NCBI RefSeq assembly: GCF_004571025.1
Contig: NZ_SPQT01000038.1
Coordinates: forward strand, 1 to 64,000
Reading direction: 5' to 3'
DNA: 64,000 bases
Source: Bradyrhizobium niftali
Lineage (GTDB): Bacteria; Pseudomonadota; Alphaproteobacteria; Rhizobiales; Xanthobacteraceae
The stretch's first letter is position 1; each line of letters opens with the position of its first letter. The notes under the pieces are model-generated. The model saw only the letters and a program-made list of their open reading frames with translations. It made no database searches and had not been told where the DNA came from. The translations under genes were made by a program, and so were the position numbers. Shown one piece after another: positions 1 to 8,594 of the stretch.

Positions 1-122
1 GCCGTCAGGCCGGCTTCCACGACTATGTCGCCAAGTTCGACCGTCCCGGTCTGATCGCGGCGCTGAAGGAACAGACCGCGGGCGCCGCCGGCGCCTCCGA
101 GCTGAGCCGGGCCGCGGCGTAA
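1..122 (+). CDS. cheA: C-terminal end of a CheA-type hybrid kinase (5' truncated by window)
   Basis: Only the last 39 codons are inside the window, read from position 3 to a TAA at 120-122. The visible peptide (GFHDYVAKFDRPGLIAAL near its start) looks like the last beta strand and helix of a receiver domain, with a Lys before the final Phe-Asp. In alphaproteobacteria related to Bradyrhizobium, CheA often carries a C-terminal receiver domain. The cheW gene follows 24 bp downstream and cheY and cheR come after it, so I infer that this is the end of the chemotaxis kinase CheA. The catalytic domains are outside the window. Another receiver-containing chemotaxis protein cannot be excluded. Confidence 0.6.
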   Translation, partial: RQAGFHDYVAKFDRPGLIAALKEQTAGAAGASELSRAAA

Positions 123-146
123 CCAGCGGGATCAGGAGATAGGCTT

Positions 147-620
147 ATGGCCAACAAGATGCAGACCACCGAAGGCGCCATGGTCGAATACGTCACCGCG
201 ATGATCGGCGGCCAGCTGTTCGGCCTGCCGATCTCCCGCGTCCAGGACGTGTTCATGCCCGAACGCGTCACCCGCGTGCCCTTGTCCTCGCGCGAGATCG
301 CCGGCGTCCTCAACCTGCGCGGCCGCATCGTCACCGTGGTCGACATGCGCGCCCGTCTCGGCCTGCCGCGGCCCGAGGACGGCAAGGCGCCGATGGCGGT
401 CGGTGTCGACCTGCGCGGCGAATCCTATGGCCTGCTGATCGACCAGATCGGCGAGGTGCTGCGCCTGCCCGAGGACGGCAAGGAAGAGAACCCCGTCAAC
501 CTCGACCCCCGCATGGCCAAGCTCGCCGGCGGTGTCCACCGTCTCGACGGCCAGCTCATGGTCGTCCTCGACGTCGATCGCGTCCTCGAGCTCGAAACCA
601 AAGTGCAAATTGCTGCGTGA
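147..620 (+). CDS. cheW: chemotaxis coupling protein CheW
   Basis: The product is 157 residues, the usual size for CheW, which links chemoreceptors to CheA at the inner membrane. The single CheW domain covers about residues 12-150 and shows the family hallmark NLRGRIVTVVD around residues 56-66, plus the later ESYGLLID and VVLDVDRVL strands. The ATG is preceded by an AGGAG-type ribosome binding site at 133-138. It lies 24 bp after the cheA-type stop and 33 bp before cheY, so it is part of one operon. No unusual residues were noticed. Confidence 0.93.
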   Translation: MANKMQTTEGAMVEYVTAMIGGQLFGLPISRVQDVFMPERVTRVPLSSREIAGVLNLRGRIVTVVDMRARLGLPRPEDGKAPMAVGVDLRGESYGLLIDQIGEVLRLPEDGKEENPVNLDPRMAKLAGGVHRLDGQLMVVLDVDRVLELETKVQIAA

Positions 621-653
621 GCCAACGAAAACATCGAAGCCGGGAGAACCGAA

Positions 654-1040
654 ATGAAAACGTGTTTGGTGGTCGATGATTCCAGCGTGGTGCGCAAGAT
701 CGCGCGCCGGATCCTGGAAGGCCTTGAATTCCAGGTGACCGAGGCCGAGGACGGCTCGAAGGCGCTGGAGATCTGCCAGCGGCAACTGCCCGACGCGGTG
801 CTGCTGGACTGGAACATGCCCGTGATGGACGGCTTCGAGTTCATGGGCCACATGCGCCGCCTGCCCGGCGGCGACCAGCCCAAGGTGGTGTTCTGCACCA
901 CCGAGAACAACGTGGCTCACATCGCCCAGGCGCTCAGCGGCGGCGCCAACGAGTACATCATGAAGCCCTTCGACAAAGACATTATCGCCGACAAGTTCGC
1001 TGAAGTCGGCTTGATCCCGGTCGGACAAGCCATGGTCTGA
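654..1040 (+). CDS. cheY: chemotaxis response regulator CheY
   Basis: This is a single receiver domain of 128 residues. It carries the phosphorylation machinery: acidic pair D8-D9, phospho-acceptor D52 in LLDWNMPVMDG, Thr82/Thr83, and K104 in the sequence MKPFDKD. There is no output domain, as expected for CheY, which carries the signal from CheA to the flagellar motor or acts as a phosphate sink. A GGGAG ribosome binding site lies 7 bp before the ATG. It sits between cheW and cheR. No cheB lies between it and cheR, although cheB often occupies that place in related clusters. Confidence 0.92.
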   Translation: MKTCLVVDDSSVVRKIARRILEGLEFQVTEAEDGSKALEICQRQLPDAVLLDWNMPVMDGFEFMGHMRRLPGGDQPKVVFCTTENNVAHIAQALSGGANEYIMKPFDKDIIADKFAEVGLIPVGQAMV

Positions 1041-1101
1041 GTGTGTCTGGCCCGAGTGTTTCGGCCAGAGTGTTTTCAGTACAGCTTTCGAGAGGCCATC
1101 C

Positions 1102-1980
1102 GTGACCCCGACCGAGTATGAGTATCTGCGCAAGTTCCTGAAGGACAATTCCGGTCTCGATCTGTCCGCAGACAAGCAATATCTGATCGAAAGCCGTCTC
1201 TTGCCGCTCGCCCGCAAGGCCGGGCTCTCCGGCATCCCCGAGCTCGTGCAGAAACTGCAAAGCGGCTCGCGCGCGCTCATCACCGACGTGGTCGAAGCCA
1301 TGACCACCAACGAGACCTTCTTCTTCCGCGACAAGGTCCCGTTCGATCATTTCCGCGACACCATCGTGCCCGAGATCATCAAGGCGCGGGCCGGCCGCCG
1401 CAGCGTGCGGATCTGGTGCGCCGCCGGCTCGACCGGGCAGGAGCCCTATTCGCTGGCGATGTGCCTGAAGGAGATGGGTGCAGCCCTCACCGGCTGGCGC
1501 GTCGAGATCATCGCGACCGATCTGTCGCAGGAGGTGCTGGAGAAGGCCAAGGCCGGCATCTACAGCCAGTTCGAGGTGCAGCGCGGCCTGCCGATCCAGA
1601 TGCTGGTGAAATATTTCAAGCAGACCGGCGAGACCTGGCAGATCAATCCCGAATTGCGGGCGATGATCCAGCACCGCCAGCTCAACCTGCTGCACGATTT
1701 CGCCCAGCTCGGTACGTTCGACGTCATCTTCTGCCGCAACGTGCTGATCTATTTCGACCAGGAGACCAAGATCAACATCTTCAACCGGCTGGCGCGCCAG
1801 ATCGAGCCCGACGGCTTCCTGGTGCTGGGGGCCGCCGAAACCGTGGTCGGACTGACCGATACTTTCAGGCCGATTCCCGACCGGCGCGGCCTCTACAAGC
1901 CGAACGATCCGCGTGCCGCCGCGGCCAAGCCGGCCCTTGCCGGCGTGGCGCCGCGCATGGCGGTGATGGCAGGACGATAG
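1102..1980 (+). CDS. cheR: chemoreceptor glutamate methyltransferase CheR
   Basis: CheR transfers methyl groups from S-adenosylmethionine to glutamates of chemoreceptors for adaptation. The product is 292 residues, with an N-terminal helical CheR domain (about 1-75) and a C-terminal methyltransferase domain. The SAM-binding segment reads WCAAGSTGQEPYSLAM, and the conserved FCRNVLIYF motif lies near the end of the fold. The start is GTG at 1102, following the weak ribosome site AGAGG. It is 61 bp after cheY and 2 bp before the next gene, so the genes are probably co-transcribed. The C-terminal 25 residues are Ala-rich and outside the domain. Confidence 0.93.
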   Translation: MTPTEYEYLRKFLKDNSGLDLSADKQYLIESRLLPLARKAGLSGIPELVQKLQSGSRALITDVVEAMTTNETFFFRDKVPFDHFRDTIVPEIIKARAGRRSVRIWCAAGSTGQEPYSLAMCLKEMGAALTGWRVEIIATDLSQEVLEKAKAGIYSQFEVQRGLPIQMLVKYFKQTGETWQINPELRAMIQHRQLNLLHDFAQLGTFDVIFCRNVLIYFDQETKINIFNRLARQIEPDGFLVLGAAETVVGLTDTFRPIPDRRGLYKPNDPRAAAAKPALAGVAPRMAVMAGR

Positions 1981-1982
1981 GC

Positions 1983-2300
1983 ATGGCCGAGGATGGAAAA
2001 GGCGCGGAGCGCGTGACGTTCAGTCGCGGCTATGATGTCTGCATCATGGCCATCGACGGCACCTGGCGCCGTGACTGCAAACTCAACGCCATTTCCGACA
2101 CCGACGCCATCCTCACGGTTGAAGGCTCGATCCAGGGGCTGAACCTGAAGGAATTCTTCCTGCTGTTGTCGTCGACCGGCCTTGCCTACCGCCGCTGCGA
2201 GCTGGTGCGCGTCAACGGCGCCGAAATGGACATCCAGTTCCTGCGCGGCAAGAACCGGAAGAAGCGCGGCGCGGCGGGCGGCCACGACGCGGCAGCCTGA
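1983..2300 (+). CDS. small PilZ-like protein in the che operon
   Basis: The product is 105 residues and starts 2 bp after the cheR stop, so it is translationally linked to the chemotaxis operon. The pattern of short beta strands (YDVCIMAI, WRRDCKLNAISDTDAILTV, CELVRVNGAEMDIQFL) resembles a PilZ barrel. PilZ domains bind cyclic di-GMP and often tune flagellar or chemotaxis output. The classical RxxxR and D/NxSxxG signatures are not clearly present, so nucleotide binding is uncertain. The C-terminal 20 residues are basic then Ala/Gly-rich and probably disordered. The family call is an inference from pattern and context. Confidence 0.65.
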   Translation: MAEDGKGAERVTFSRGYDVCIMAIDGTWRRDCKLNAISDTDAILTVEGSIQGLNLKEFFLLLSSTGLAYRRCELVRVNGAEMDIQFLRGKNRKKRGAAGGHDAAA

Positions 2301-2307
2301 CCGGCGC

Positions 2308-2333
2308 GTGGCGGCGCCGGCGCTTTCCGCCAC
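2308..2333 (+). terminator. possible hairpin terminator after the che operon
   Basis: A 7-bp stem GTGGCGG/CCGCCAC encloses a 12-base GC-rich loop, starting 8 bp after the stop of the PilZ-like gene. It is followed by a weakly T-rich GTTGCTTTACA. The position fits transcription termination of the chemotaxis operon, but there is no strong T tract. Confidence 0.4.
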
Positions 2334-2441
2334 GTTGCTTTACATTTGCTGAAACATCCGGACGAATTTGTCGCGGCGGCTTTACGTGGCCGAAGCCCGC
2401 GCCGTGTATCCATTGCCCGTCTCAATCTCAGGAATACGGCA

Positions 2442-2945
2442 ATGCCCAGAAGTTCCCTCTCCCCCGTCCCGTCAAACCTGCCCGACGTCGCCGAGCGGCG
2501 TGCGCTCCAGCTCCTGGTGGTCGATGACGACGCCACGCAGCGCAGCCTGATCACGGTCGCCGCCAAGCAGGCCGGCCACGAAGTCACCGTGGCGCCGTCC
2601 GTGGCGGAAGCGATCGAGAAGCTCCGCGCCGCGCGCTTCGACTGCGTGACGCTCGATCTCGTGCTGGAGGATGGTGACGGCATCGACGTGTTGCGCGAGA
2701 TGGCGAAGGCCAAGTTCGCCGGTGCCGTGATCGTCATCAGCGGCATGGACGGCAAGCGCCGCAGCGCCGCCCGCAGCTTTGCCCGTTCCGTCGGGATTGA
2801 GCTCCAGAGCCTGCCGAAGCCGCTCGATCTGGCGGCCCTGCGCATCAGCCTCGCCAACCTCGGCAAGACCGCGATGGGGCTGCCGGCGATCCACACCTGG
2901 GGTGGTGTCGCCAGCGACGCGATCGTGGAACGGCACCGCACCTGA
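2442..2945 (+). CDS. single-domain response regulator
   Basis: The product has 167 residues. A receiver domain spans about residues 23-140, with acidic residues in LLVVDDDATQ, phospho-acceptor D72 in VTLDLVLEDGDG, Ser at VIVISGMDG and Lys at LPKPLDL. There is no DNA-binding or enzymatic output domain. An ATG at 2442 was preferred over an in-frame ATG 96 bp upstream, because it sits behind CAGGA and the longer N-terminus has no conserved look. It lies 141 bp after the PilZ-like gene, separated by a possible terminator, so it may have its own promoter. The partner kinase cannot be told from sequence. Confidence 0.82.
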   Translation: MPRSSLSPVPSNLPDVAERRALQLLVVDDDATQRSLITVAAKQAGHEVTVAPSVAEAIEKLRAARFDCVTLDLVLEDGDGIDVLREMAKAKFAGAVIVISGMDGKRRSAARSFARSVGIELQSLPKPLDLAALRISLANLGKTAMGLPAIHTWGGVASDAIVERHRT

Positions 2946-2997
2946 CGCGCGGAGCTGCCATGCAATCGGGCGCGGCCGCCGCCGCGCCGATCGCGAC

Positions 2998-3303
2998 CTA
3001 TAGCGGGTCGTCGGAATCCGACAGGTATTGAAGGGCGCGGCCAGGACCCGCCCGACAGACGTTGAGGGCGGCGCTCGCCGTGGCATAACGCGGCGTGACG
3101 TCGTCGAGCACCAAAATGTCGATGGAACCCGCCCGATCGCCGCTGTCGTCCCGCTCCAGGCCTGCGTCGATCATGGCTGCGTCGATCAGGCGCATGCTGC
3201 TCTGGATCTGCGCGATCAGGCAGCGAAGGTCGGCCGCGATCAACTGACGGCTGTCGGCCTCGGGCGTCGTGACGAGAAGTGGCGTGCCAGCCGAATTTAG
3301 CAT
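2998..3303 (-). CDS. hypothetical protein, 101 residues
   Basis: I do not recognise this protein. It is small and mainly helical, with an acidic middle segment (residues about 50-75) and no Cys cluster, signal peptide or membrane segment. The ATG at 3303 is supported by a GGAG site 7 bp upstream; a longer reading to 3336 lacks such support. It is divergent from the FixJ-type regulator at 3470, and the 166-bp shared region carries a perfect inverted repeat, so the two may be co-regulated. The opposite strand also reads open over part of this gene but has no ribosome site. Confidence 0.55.
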   Translation of the reverse strand: MLNSAGTPLLVTTPEADSRQLIAADLRCLIAQIQSSMRLIDAAMIDAGLERDDSGDRAGSIDILVLDDVTPRYATASAALNVCRAGPGRALQYLSDSDDPL

Positions 3304-3363
3304 GGATATTCTCCGTCCCCCGCAATTAGGCGCCATGCCGCTACTTGTGCGTTAAGTCCATGT

Positions 3364-3379
3364 CCCGTACAAATACGGG
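3364..3379. promoter_or_regulatory. inverted repeat between divergent genes, possible operator
   Basis: CCCGTA-CAAA-TACGGG is a perfect 6-bp inverted repeat with a 4-base spacer. It lies between the small gene starting at 3303 and the FixJ-type regulator starting at 3470. The position suits an operator for the regulator, but a short hairpin in the leader is equally possible. Confidence 0.4.
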
Positions 3380-3469
3380 TGGGCCGAATCCGCGCCGAAC
3401 GCCATAAGGGTTGGCGCGGACGCGAGTCCTCAATGCCGAATGGACTCTAATGCCAATTGGACATGGCAC

Positions 3470-4105
3470 ATGGCCGAACAAACCTCTCGCGGTGAAATCT
3501 TCGTAGTCGACGACGACCCGGCCGTTCGCGACACCTTGTCGATGGTGTTGAAGGCGGCGGGCTATGAGGTGATCTGTTTTGCGGACGGCGCAGCGCTGCT
3601 CTCCGTCGCGCGAAACCGCACACCGGCTGCGATCCTGCTCGACGTGCACATTCCCGGAAAGTCGGGTCTCGACATTCTGAAGGAGCTGCAGGGTGAGGAT
3701 TATCCGGCGCCGATCTTCATGATCTCCGGCCAGGGCGACATCACGATGGCGGTGGGCGCCATCAAGAGCGGCGCGCTCGACTTCATCGAGAAGCCGTTCC
3801 GCGGCAGCGAGATCGTCGGCCGCCTCGACGAGGCGATCGGCGCCTATGCGCGCAGGCAGGCGGAGAACGCAGCGCCGAAATTCGGCTCGCTGCATTTCCC
3901 CGGACGCGAGCCGTTGACGCGGCGTGAGCGCGAGGTGCTCGAGCAGTTCGCCGCCGGTGCGTCCAACAAGGAAGCCGGCCGCACGCTCGGCATCAGCCCG
4001 CGCACCATCGAGGACCACCGCGCCAACATCATGAAGAAGCTCGGTGCGCGCAATGCGGCCGACCTGATCCGGATCGTGATGACCGCGGCGCAGCGCGCGT
4101 CGTAA
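3470..4105 (+). CDS. FixJ/NarL-type response regulator with LuxR HTH
   Basis: The product has 211 residues. An N-terminal receiver (about 9-122) has FVVDDDPAVRD, phospho-acceptor D58 in LLDVHIPGKSG, and K108 in FIEKPF. The C-terminal LuxR-type helix-turn-helix (about 148-205) shows the family pattern LTRREREVLEQFAAGASNKE and SPRTIEDHRANIMKKL. Proteins of this layout activate transcription when phosphorylated by a FixL-type kinase. The ATG at 3470 was chosen because the receiver begins soon after it; an ATG 30 bp upstream is possible. The target genes are not known, and the nearby hybrid kinase at 4248-7844 is a possible but unproven partner. Confidence 0.88.
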   Translation: MAEQTSRGEIFVVDDDPAVRDTLSMVLKAAGYEVICFADGAALLSVARNRTPAAILLDVHIPGKSGLDILKELQGEDYPAPIFMISGQGDITMAVGAIKSGALDFIEKPFRGSEIVGRLDEAIGAYARRQAENAAPKFGSLHFPGREPLTRREREVLEQFAAGASNKEAGRTLGISPRTIEDHRANIMKKLGARNAADLIRIVMTAAQRAS

Positions 4106-4124
4106 GTCTTTCGGTTGAGCTTTC

Positions 4125-4236
4125 GTAGCCCGGGTGAGCCAACGGGTCGGCGCGAAGCGCCGCCCGATGACAGGCTCCGCGACACCCGGGAACACTGCCG
4201 CAGAGTCCCGGATGTCGCTTCCCTCATCCGGGCTAC
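4125..4236. repeat. palindromic intergenic repeat (GTAGCCCGGG family)
   Basis: The 112-bp element starts GTAGCCCGGGTGAGC and ends CCTCATCCGGGCTAC, so its ends are inverted copies. The inside includes GGCGCGAAGCGCC-type short palindromes. It lies between the convergent 3' ends of the FixJ-type regulator and the hybrid kinase. A second member of the same family is at 21926-21999. Confidence 0.7.
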
Positions 4237-4247
4237 AGCACGGCGTG

Positions 4248-7200
4248 CTACCCCAGCAGCGCCTTGCGGATGATCCGCGCGAGATCCGATTTGCGGTAGG
4301 GCTTCGCGAGCAGCAGAACGCCCGAATCCAGCCGGCCGTGATGGATGATCGCGTTCTCTGTATAGCCCGACGTGTAGACCACTTTGAGATCGGGGCGCGT
4401 CTTCATCAGCTCGTCGGCGAGCTGCCGTCCGTTCATCTTGCCGGGCATGATGACGTCGGTGAACAGCAGGTCGAACGGCTTTCCGGCGGCGACGATCGCG
4501 AGCGCTTCCGCGGCGTTCGCAGCCTGCAAGGTGACGTAGCCCAGCGCGTGCAGTTGCGCCAGCACGTAGTCGCGCACCAGCCGGTCGTCCTCGACCACCA
4601 GGATTGTCTCGTGTCCGCCCTCGATCGTCGCGGGAATCACGCCGTCGCCGACCGCCGTCGCCGTCTTGCCGGGCGGCAGGTACATCTTGATCGTGGTGCC
4701 GTGGCCTTCCTCGCTGTAGATCTTGATGTGGCCCGCGGACTGCTTGATGAAGCCGTAGACCATCGAAAGCCCGAGTCCGGTGCCCTTGCCCGGTCCCTTC
4801 GAGGTGAAGAAGGGATCGAACACCCTGGCGAGCATGTTGGATGGAATGCCGGTTCCGGTGTCGCTCACGGCGATCAGCACATAGTGTCCGGGCCGGACGT
4901 CGTTGACGCTGGCATAGACCTCGTCGAGATAGGCGGCGCCGGTCTCAACGATCAGCTTGCCGCCGCCGGGCATGGCGTCGCGGGCGTTGAGTGCGAGGTT
5001 GAGGATCGCCGTGGTGAGCTGGTTGGGATCGACGATCGCAACGCAGCTCTCCCCCTCGAACACGGATTCGATCTGGATCTGCTCGCCCAGCGTCGGCCGC
5101 AGCAGCTTTGCGGTGTCGACGATCAGCGAGTTGATGTCGATCTCGCGCGGCTGGAGCGGCTGCTTGCGCGCGAACGCGAGCAGGTGCTGGGTCAGCTCGG
5201 CGCCGCGTCCAGCGGCCTCGTCGATCATCCTGGTGATCGCCGCAAGCTCGGGCTCCTTGGCCACTGCGTCGCTGAGGATTTCGATCGTCCCGGTGATCAC
5301 GGTGAGGATGTTGTTGAAGTCGTGCGCCACGCCGCCGGTGAGCTGGCCGACCGCCTCCATCTTCTCGGCGTGGCGGATGCGTTCCTCGGACGCGATCTTG
5401 TCGGTGAGGTCGCGGTAGAAGACGTTGAACAGGATGCCCTCGCGGCGCTTCAGCGCCGTGACGCTCAGCTCGGCCTTGAATTCCTTGCCGTCGCGACGGC
5501 GAACCATGAGCTCACGGCGGCGGTTGAGCCTCCGGCCATCCGCGGACTGCAGGAAGTGCGCGAGGCCGGCCGTGACCCGCCGGCGCTCACTCTGTGCGAC
5601 GATCAGATCGACCGCATTCTTGCCCAGCGCCTCGTCGCGCCGCCAGCCGAACAGCTCTTCGGCCCGCGAGCTCCAGTTCAGGATGATGCTGCGATCGTCG
5701 GTCTGGACGAAGGCGTCGAGCGCGGTCTCGACGATGTTGCGGGCCAGCTGCTCGCTTTCGCGCAGGGACTCCTCCGCGAGCCTGGCCTCGGTCATGTCGC
5801 GCCCGACGAGGAAGAAGCGCTTGGCCTGATCCGACCAGTTGCCGAGCCAGGACAGCCAGACCTCGCGTCCGTCCTTGTGGATGCAGCGGGTGTCGGCGAG
5901 CTTCGGGTGCCCGCCGCGCCGGAGCGAGCGCATCTCCTCGCGGGATTGCTCGAGGTGGTCGGGGTGGATGAAATCGACGCCGCTGCGGCCGATCATCTCG
6001 TCCGGCCCGTAGCCGAGAACGGTCTCGCTGCTCGGGCTGACCTGAACGATGTGGCCCCGCGTGTCCATGATCATGATCAGATCCTGCGAGGCGTCGAACA
6101 GCTGCCGCCGCTCCTCCAGTTGCTGCTGGAGCGCCCGCTCGGCCTGCCGTGCCTCGGTGAGGCTGCGCGCGGACCCGGAAGCACCGATGATCTCGCCCGA
6201 CGGTCCCCTGATCGGCGAGAGGTTCACGGATATCTCGACCGGGCGGCCATCCTTGCGCATGCGCACGGTCTCGAAGTTCTCGATCCGCTCGCCGCGGGCG
6301 ATTCGCCGCAAATAATCCTTGCCCTGCTCGCGGCGGTCGGGAGGCACGATGATCGAGGTGGACTTGCCGATCGCCTCGTCCGCCGAATAGCCATAGAGGC
6401 GCTCTGCCGCCGGATTCCAGCCCGTGATGATGGTGTCGAGCGATTGCATGATGATCGCATCATCGGACGACTCGACCGCCGCGCTGAACAGGTTCTCGCG
6501 GGCGGCATGATGGCTTCGCGCGGCCTCGGTACGGCGATGTTCGAGAACCTCGCGTTCGAGAGCCGCGGTTTTTGCCTGCACCTCTGCGACCATTCGCGCG
6601 AAGGACCGGGCCAGCGCGCCGGTTTCGCCCGGCGCATCGACCGGAATGGCGATCTCGCCGTCTCTGCCGATTCTCTCGACGGCGCGGGTCAGTTGCGTAA
6701 TAGGCCGTGTCAGTGTTCGGGCGAGCAGGATCGCCAGGACTGCCGCGCCGAGCACGGCAATCAATCCGACCGACAGCGTCGTGCGCTGGATGGCCGTGGC
6801 GAAACGGGCAAATGTCGAATTGGGAGCGATCTGGATGATTCCAAGCCACTCCTTTCCTGCGAGCAGCGCCGGCGCGAACGCTGCGCCGCCATTGTGGCCT
6901 CGCGCATCCTTGATGACTTGAGCAGAACCTTTGCTTGCCCCCATCAGCCCCGCAAAATAGGGAAAATCATCGGCCCAATTGTTGGGCTTGCCGCGCATCA
7001 GGCCGAACTCGCGGTTGCGGTCGGGATGCACGACGTAGTCGCCGCGCGCGTTCACGACATAGAGCTGCTCGCCCGGGCGGATCAGCGAGCGGAGACGCTC
7101 CAGCCCCGGACGCATATCGATGTTCACCAGGATGATTCCGAACGGCTTGCCATCCGGTGTGAACAGCGGCGAGCCCACGCGTAATGTCGGTGTATGGGCT

Positions 7201-7844
7201 GTCGTCGTACCGCCCCGAACGCTTGCCGGTTCGAGCGGCGAGACATAGAGCTCGCCCGGGGCAAGCCCGATCGTTTCCTGGAAGTACTGGCGCTCGCCTT
7301 TGCGCTGCAGTTCGTCATCGGAAGCAATTCGCGCCGTTCCGTTTGGACCGGTTCGGTCCACCCGGACCAACTCCGGCTCGCCATCTCCAGCACCGATGAT
7401 GCGAAACTGGGCGTAAGCCGGCTTGGAGTCGATCTCGGCGGCGAGGCGCGTCGCGATACGCTCGCGCCACGTCTGCTCGGAGACACCGTCCTGCGCGTCG
7501 ATCCCGCCGGCAAGACGGGCGCGGATCAGTCCATTGAGAGAAGCGGCCGCGCGGTAGCCGGCGATATCGCCCCGCGCTCCGGCGACGTAGCCTTCGAGAT
7601 CGGATGCAATCAACCGCGAATGGGTTTCGAGGCGGTCGAGGACCCGCGGCAAGACGGCCTGCTCGACGCTCCAGTAGCTCAGCCATCCGACGGCAGCCAC
7701 GGCTATCGCAACCAGTAAGATCATGGCAATGGCGAGCCGCGTCGCCAAAGTCATGTAGCGCCTTTCGTCGTTTCGGGCACGGTTCCGCTCGTCCTGGCGT
7801 GCAGCCGAACTGGTGTGCCCATCATCGGCGGCCGGTACTGACAT
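4248..7844 (-). CDS. membrane-bound hybrid sensor histidine kinase (Cache-HAMP-PAS-HisKA-HATPase-REC)
   Basis: The product has 1198 residues. The N-terminus has a membrane segment (about 35-58), a periplasmic Cache-like sensor (about 60-345), a second membrane segment (about 353-375) and a HAMP domain. At least three PAS domains follow (from about 460). The kinase core has the phospho-acceptor block GGVAHDFNNILTVITG near residue 840 and ATP-lid glycine motifs DTGTGIPSNM and GTGLGLSMVYGF. A C-terminal receiver (about 1081-1195) has FTDVIMPGKMNG. The start at 7844 has a GGAGGAG ribosome site and overlaps the receiver gene end by 23 bp, which implies translational coupling. A shorter start at 7754 is possible. 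The signal sensed is unknown. Confidence 0.9.
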   Translation of the reverse strand: MSVPAADDGHTSSAARQDERNRARNDERRYMTLATRLAIAMILLVAIAVAAVGWLSYWSVEQAVLPRVLDRLETHSRLIASDLEGYVAGARGDIAGYRAAASLNGLIRARLAGGIDAQDGVSEQTWRERIATRLAAEIDSKPAYAQFRIIGAGDGEPELVRVDRTGPNGTARIASDDELQRKGERQYFQETIGLAPGELYVSPLEPASVRGGTTTAHTPTLRVGSPLFTPDGKPFGIILVNIDMRPGLERLRSLIRPGEQLYVVNARGDYVVHPDRNREFGLMRGKPNNWADDFPYFAGLMGASKGSAQVIKDARGHNGGAAFAPALLAGKEWLGIIQIAPNSTFARFATAIQRTTLSVGLIAVLGAAVLAILLARTLTRPITQLTRAVERIGRDGEIAIPVDAPGETGALARSFARMVAEVQAKTAALEREVLEHRRTEAARSHHAARENLFSAAVESSDDAIIMQSLDTIITGWNPAAERLYGYSADEAIGKSTSIIVPPDRREQGKDYLRRIARGERIENFETVRMRKDGRPVEISVNLSPIRGPSGEIIGASGSARSLTEARQAERALQQQLEERRQLFDASQDLIMIMDTRGHIVQVSPSSETVLGYGPDEMIGRSGVDFIHPDHLEQSREEMRSLRRGGHPKLADTRCIHKDGREVWLSWLGNWSDQAKRFFLVGRDMTEARLAEESLRESEQLARNIVETALDAFVQTDDRSIILNWSSRAEELFGWRRDEALGKNAVDLIVAQSERRRVTAGLAHFLQSADGRRLNRRRELMVRRRDGKEFKAELSVTALKRREGILFNVFYRDLTDKIASEERIRHAEKMEAVGQLTGGVAHDFNNILTVITGTIEILSDAVAKEPELAAITRMIDEAAGRGAELTQHLLAFARKQPLQPREIDINSLIVDTAKLLRPTLGEQIQIESVFEGESCVAIVDPNQLTTAILNLALNARDAMPGGGKLIVETGAAYLDEVYASVNDVRPGHYVLIAVSDTGTGIPSNMLARVFDPFFTSKGPGKGTGLGLSMVYGFIKQSAGHIKIYSEEGHGTTIKMYLPPGKTATAVGDGVIPATIEGGHETILVVEDDRLVRDYVLAQLHALGYVTLQAANAAEALAIVAAGKPFDLLFTDVIMPGKMNGRQLADELMKTRPDLKVVYTSGYTENAIIHHGRLDSGVLLLAKPYRKSDLARIIRKALLG

Positions 7845-8241
7845 CGGGCTCCTCCGGCTTGCCCGCGTCGAGGCAGCCGTTGACCGCGGCGAGCAGCGCG
7901 TCTGCCCGGAACGGCTTCTGAAGGCTTGCCACTGCGCCGAGCTTGGTCGCCATCTTCAGGAAATCCGGCTCCGCGTAGGCGTCCGGCGTGGTCGATCGGC
8001 CGGAGATGACGATGATCGGAATCGCCGGCTGCTGCGCCCGGATGTGGCGCATCGTCTCCAGCCCGTCCATGCCGGGCATGAAGATGTCGAGAAACAGGAG
8101 GTCGAACTGGCTGGCCTCGAACAATGCAAGTCCCTTGTGGCCGTCGCCGGCGACGGTGACGTGATGACCGGCCCTCTCCAGAAGCAGCCGGATGGTGATC
8201 TGCACGGCCGGGTCGTCATCCACGATCAGGATGTTGGCCAC
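7822..8241 (-). CDS. single-domain response regulator coupled to the hybrid kinase
   Basis: The receiver has 139 residues, with ILIVDDDPAVQ at the N-terminus, phospho-acceptor Asp in LLFLDIFMPGMDG, Ser in IIVISGRS and Lys in LQKPF. It has no output domain. It is the first gene of a two-gene operon with the hybrid kinase, and their coding regions overlap by 23 bp. It probably takes or passes phosphate in a relay that includes the kinase's own C-terminal receiver. Downstream targets are unknown. Confidence 0.87.
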   Translation of the reverse strand: MANILIVDDDPAVQITIRLLLERAGHHVTVAGDGHKGLALFEASQFDLLFLDIFMPGMDGLETMRHIRAQQPAIPIIVISGRSTTPDAYAEPDFLKMATKLGAVASLQKPFRADALLAAVNGCLDAGKPEEPDVSTGRR

Positions 8242-8594
8242 GTCTGAATTCCTCCGGGTCGGCTGGGACGTTCCAGTGACCTCAAATCAAAGCATCAAAA
8301 ACGAAATTGTTGCGCGGATTCTATCCGCCCCGCAAGCGGCTTGCGTTTGGGTGCGATTGACCCGGCCGGCGCGCAAAAGGGGGGCGATGCCATTGCAGTT
8401 TGTACGCACGCTTGCGTGCATATGAGCCAATGGTCTCGCCGTAGTTGTACGGAGCCCGGATTTCACCATGAGTTAAAGGCGAGTGACCACAATCCCCCTC
8501 AGTTTCGGTACCCGCATTTTGCGCATTTCATTGTCCACATTCTGGCCTCTGCCCCACGCCGGCCGATCAACCGACCATCAGCACGAGATCTTTC
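8242..8594. other. divergent intergenic region between receiver/kinase operon and chemoreceptor
   Basis: This 353-bp stretch has no credible gene. It must hold promoters for the minus-strand receiver-kinase operon and the plus-strand chemoreceptor. The only notable structure is the perfect inverted repeat GCACGC-TT-GCGTGC at 8406-8419, which extends imperfectly to about 20 bp. No clear sigma factor motif was identified by eye. Confidence 0.5.
8406..8419. promoter_or_regulatory. inverted repeat GCACGC-TT-GCGTGC, possible operator
   Basis: This is a perfect 6-bp inverted repeat with a 2-bp spacer. One more base pair matches at the outer edge on each side if a single mismatch is allowed. It is 176 bp upstream of the chemoreceptor start and 165 bp upstream of the receiver gene start, a suitable place for a shared regulator. 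No known regulator was assigned. Confidence 0.35.

Noticed and set aside
4134..7184. Very long open reading frame on the plus strand opposite the hybrid kinase
   Set aside because: It is antisense to a gene with intact kinase motifs, has no recognisable domains and shows the low-complexity composition of a GC-rich shadow frame.
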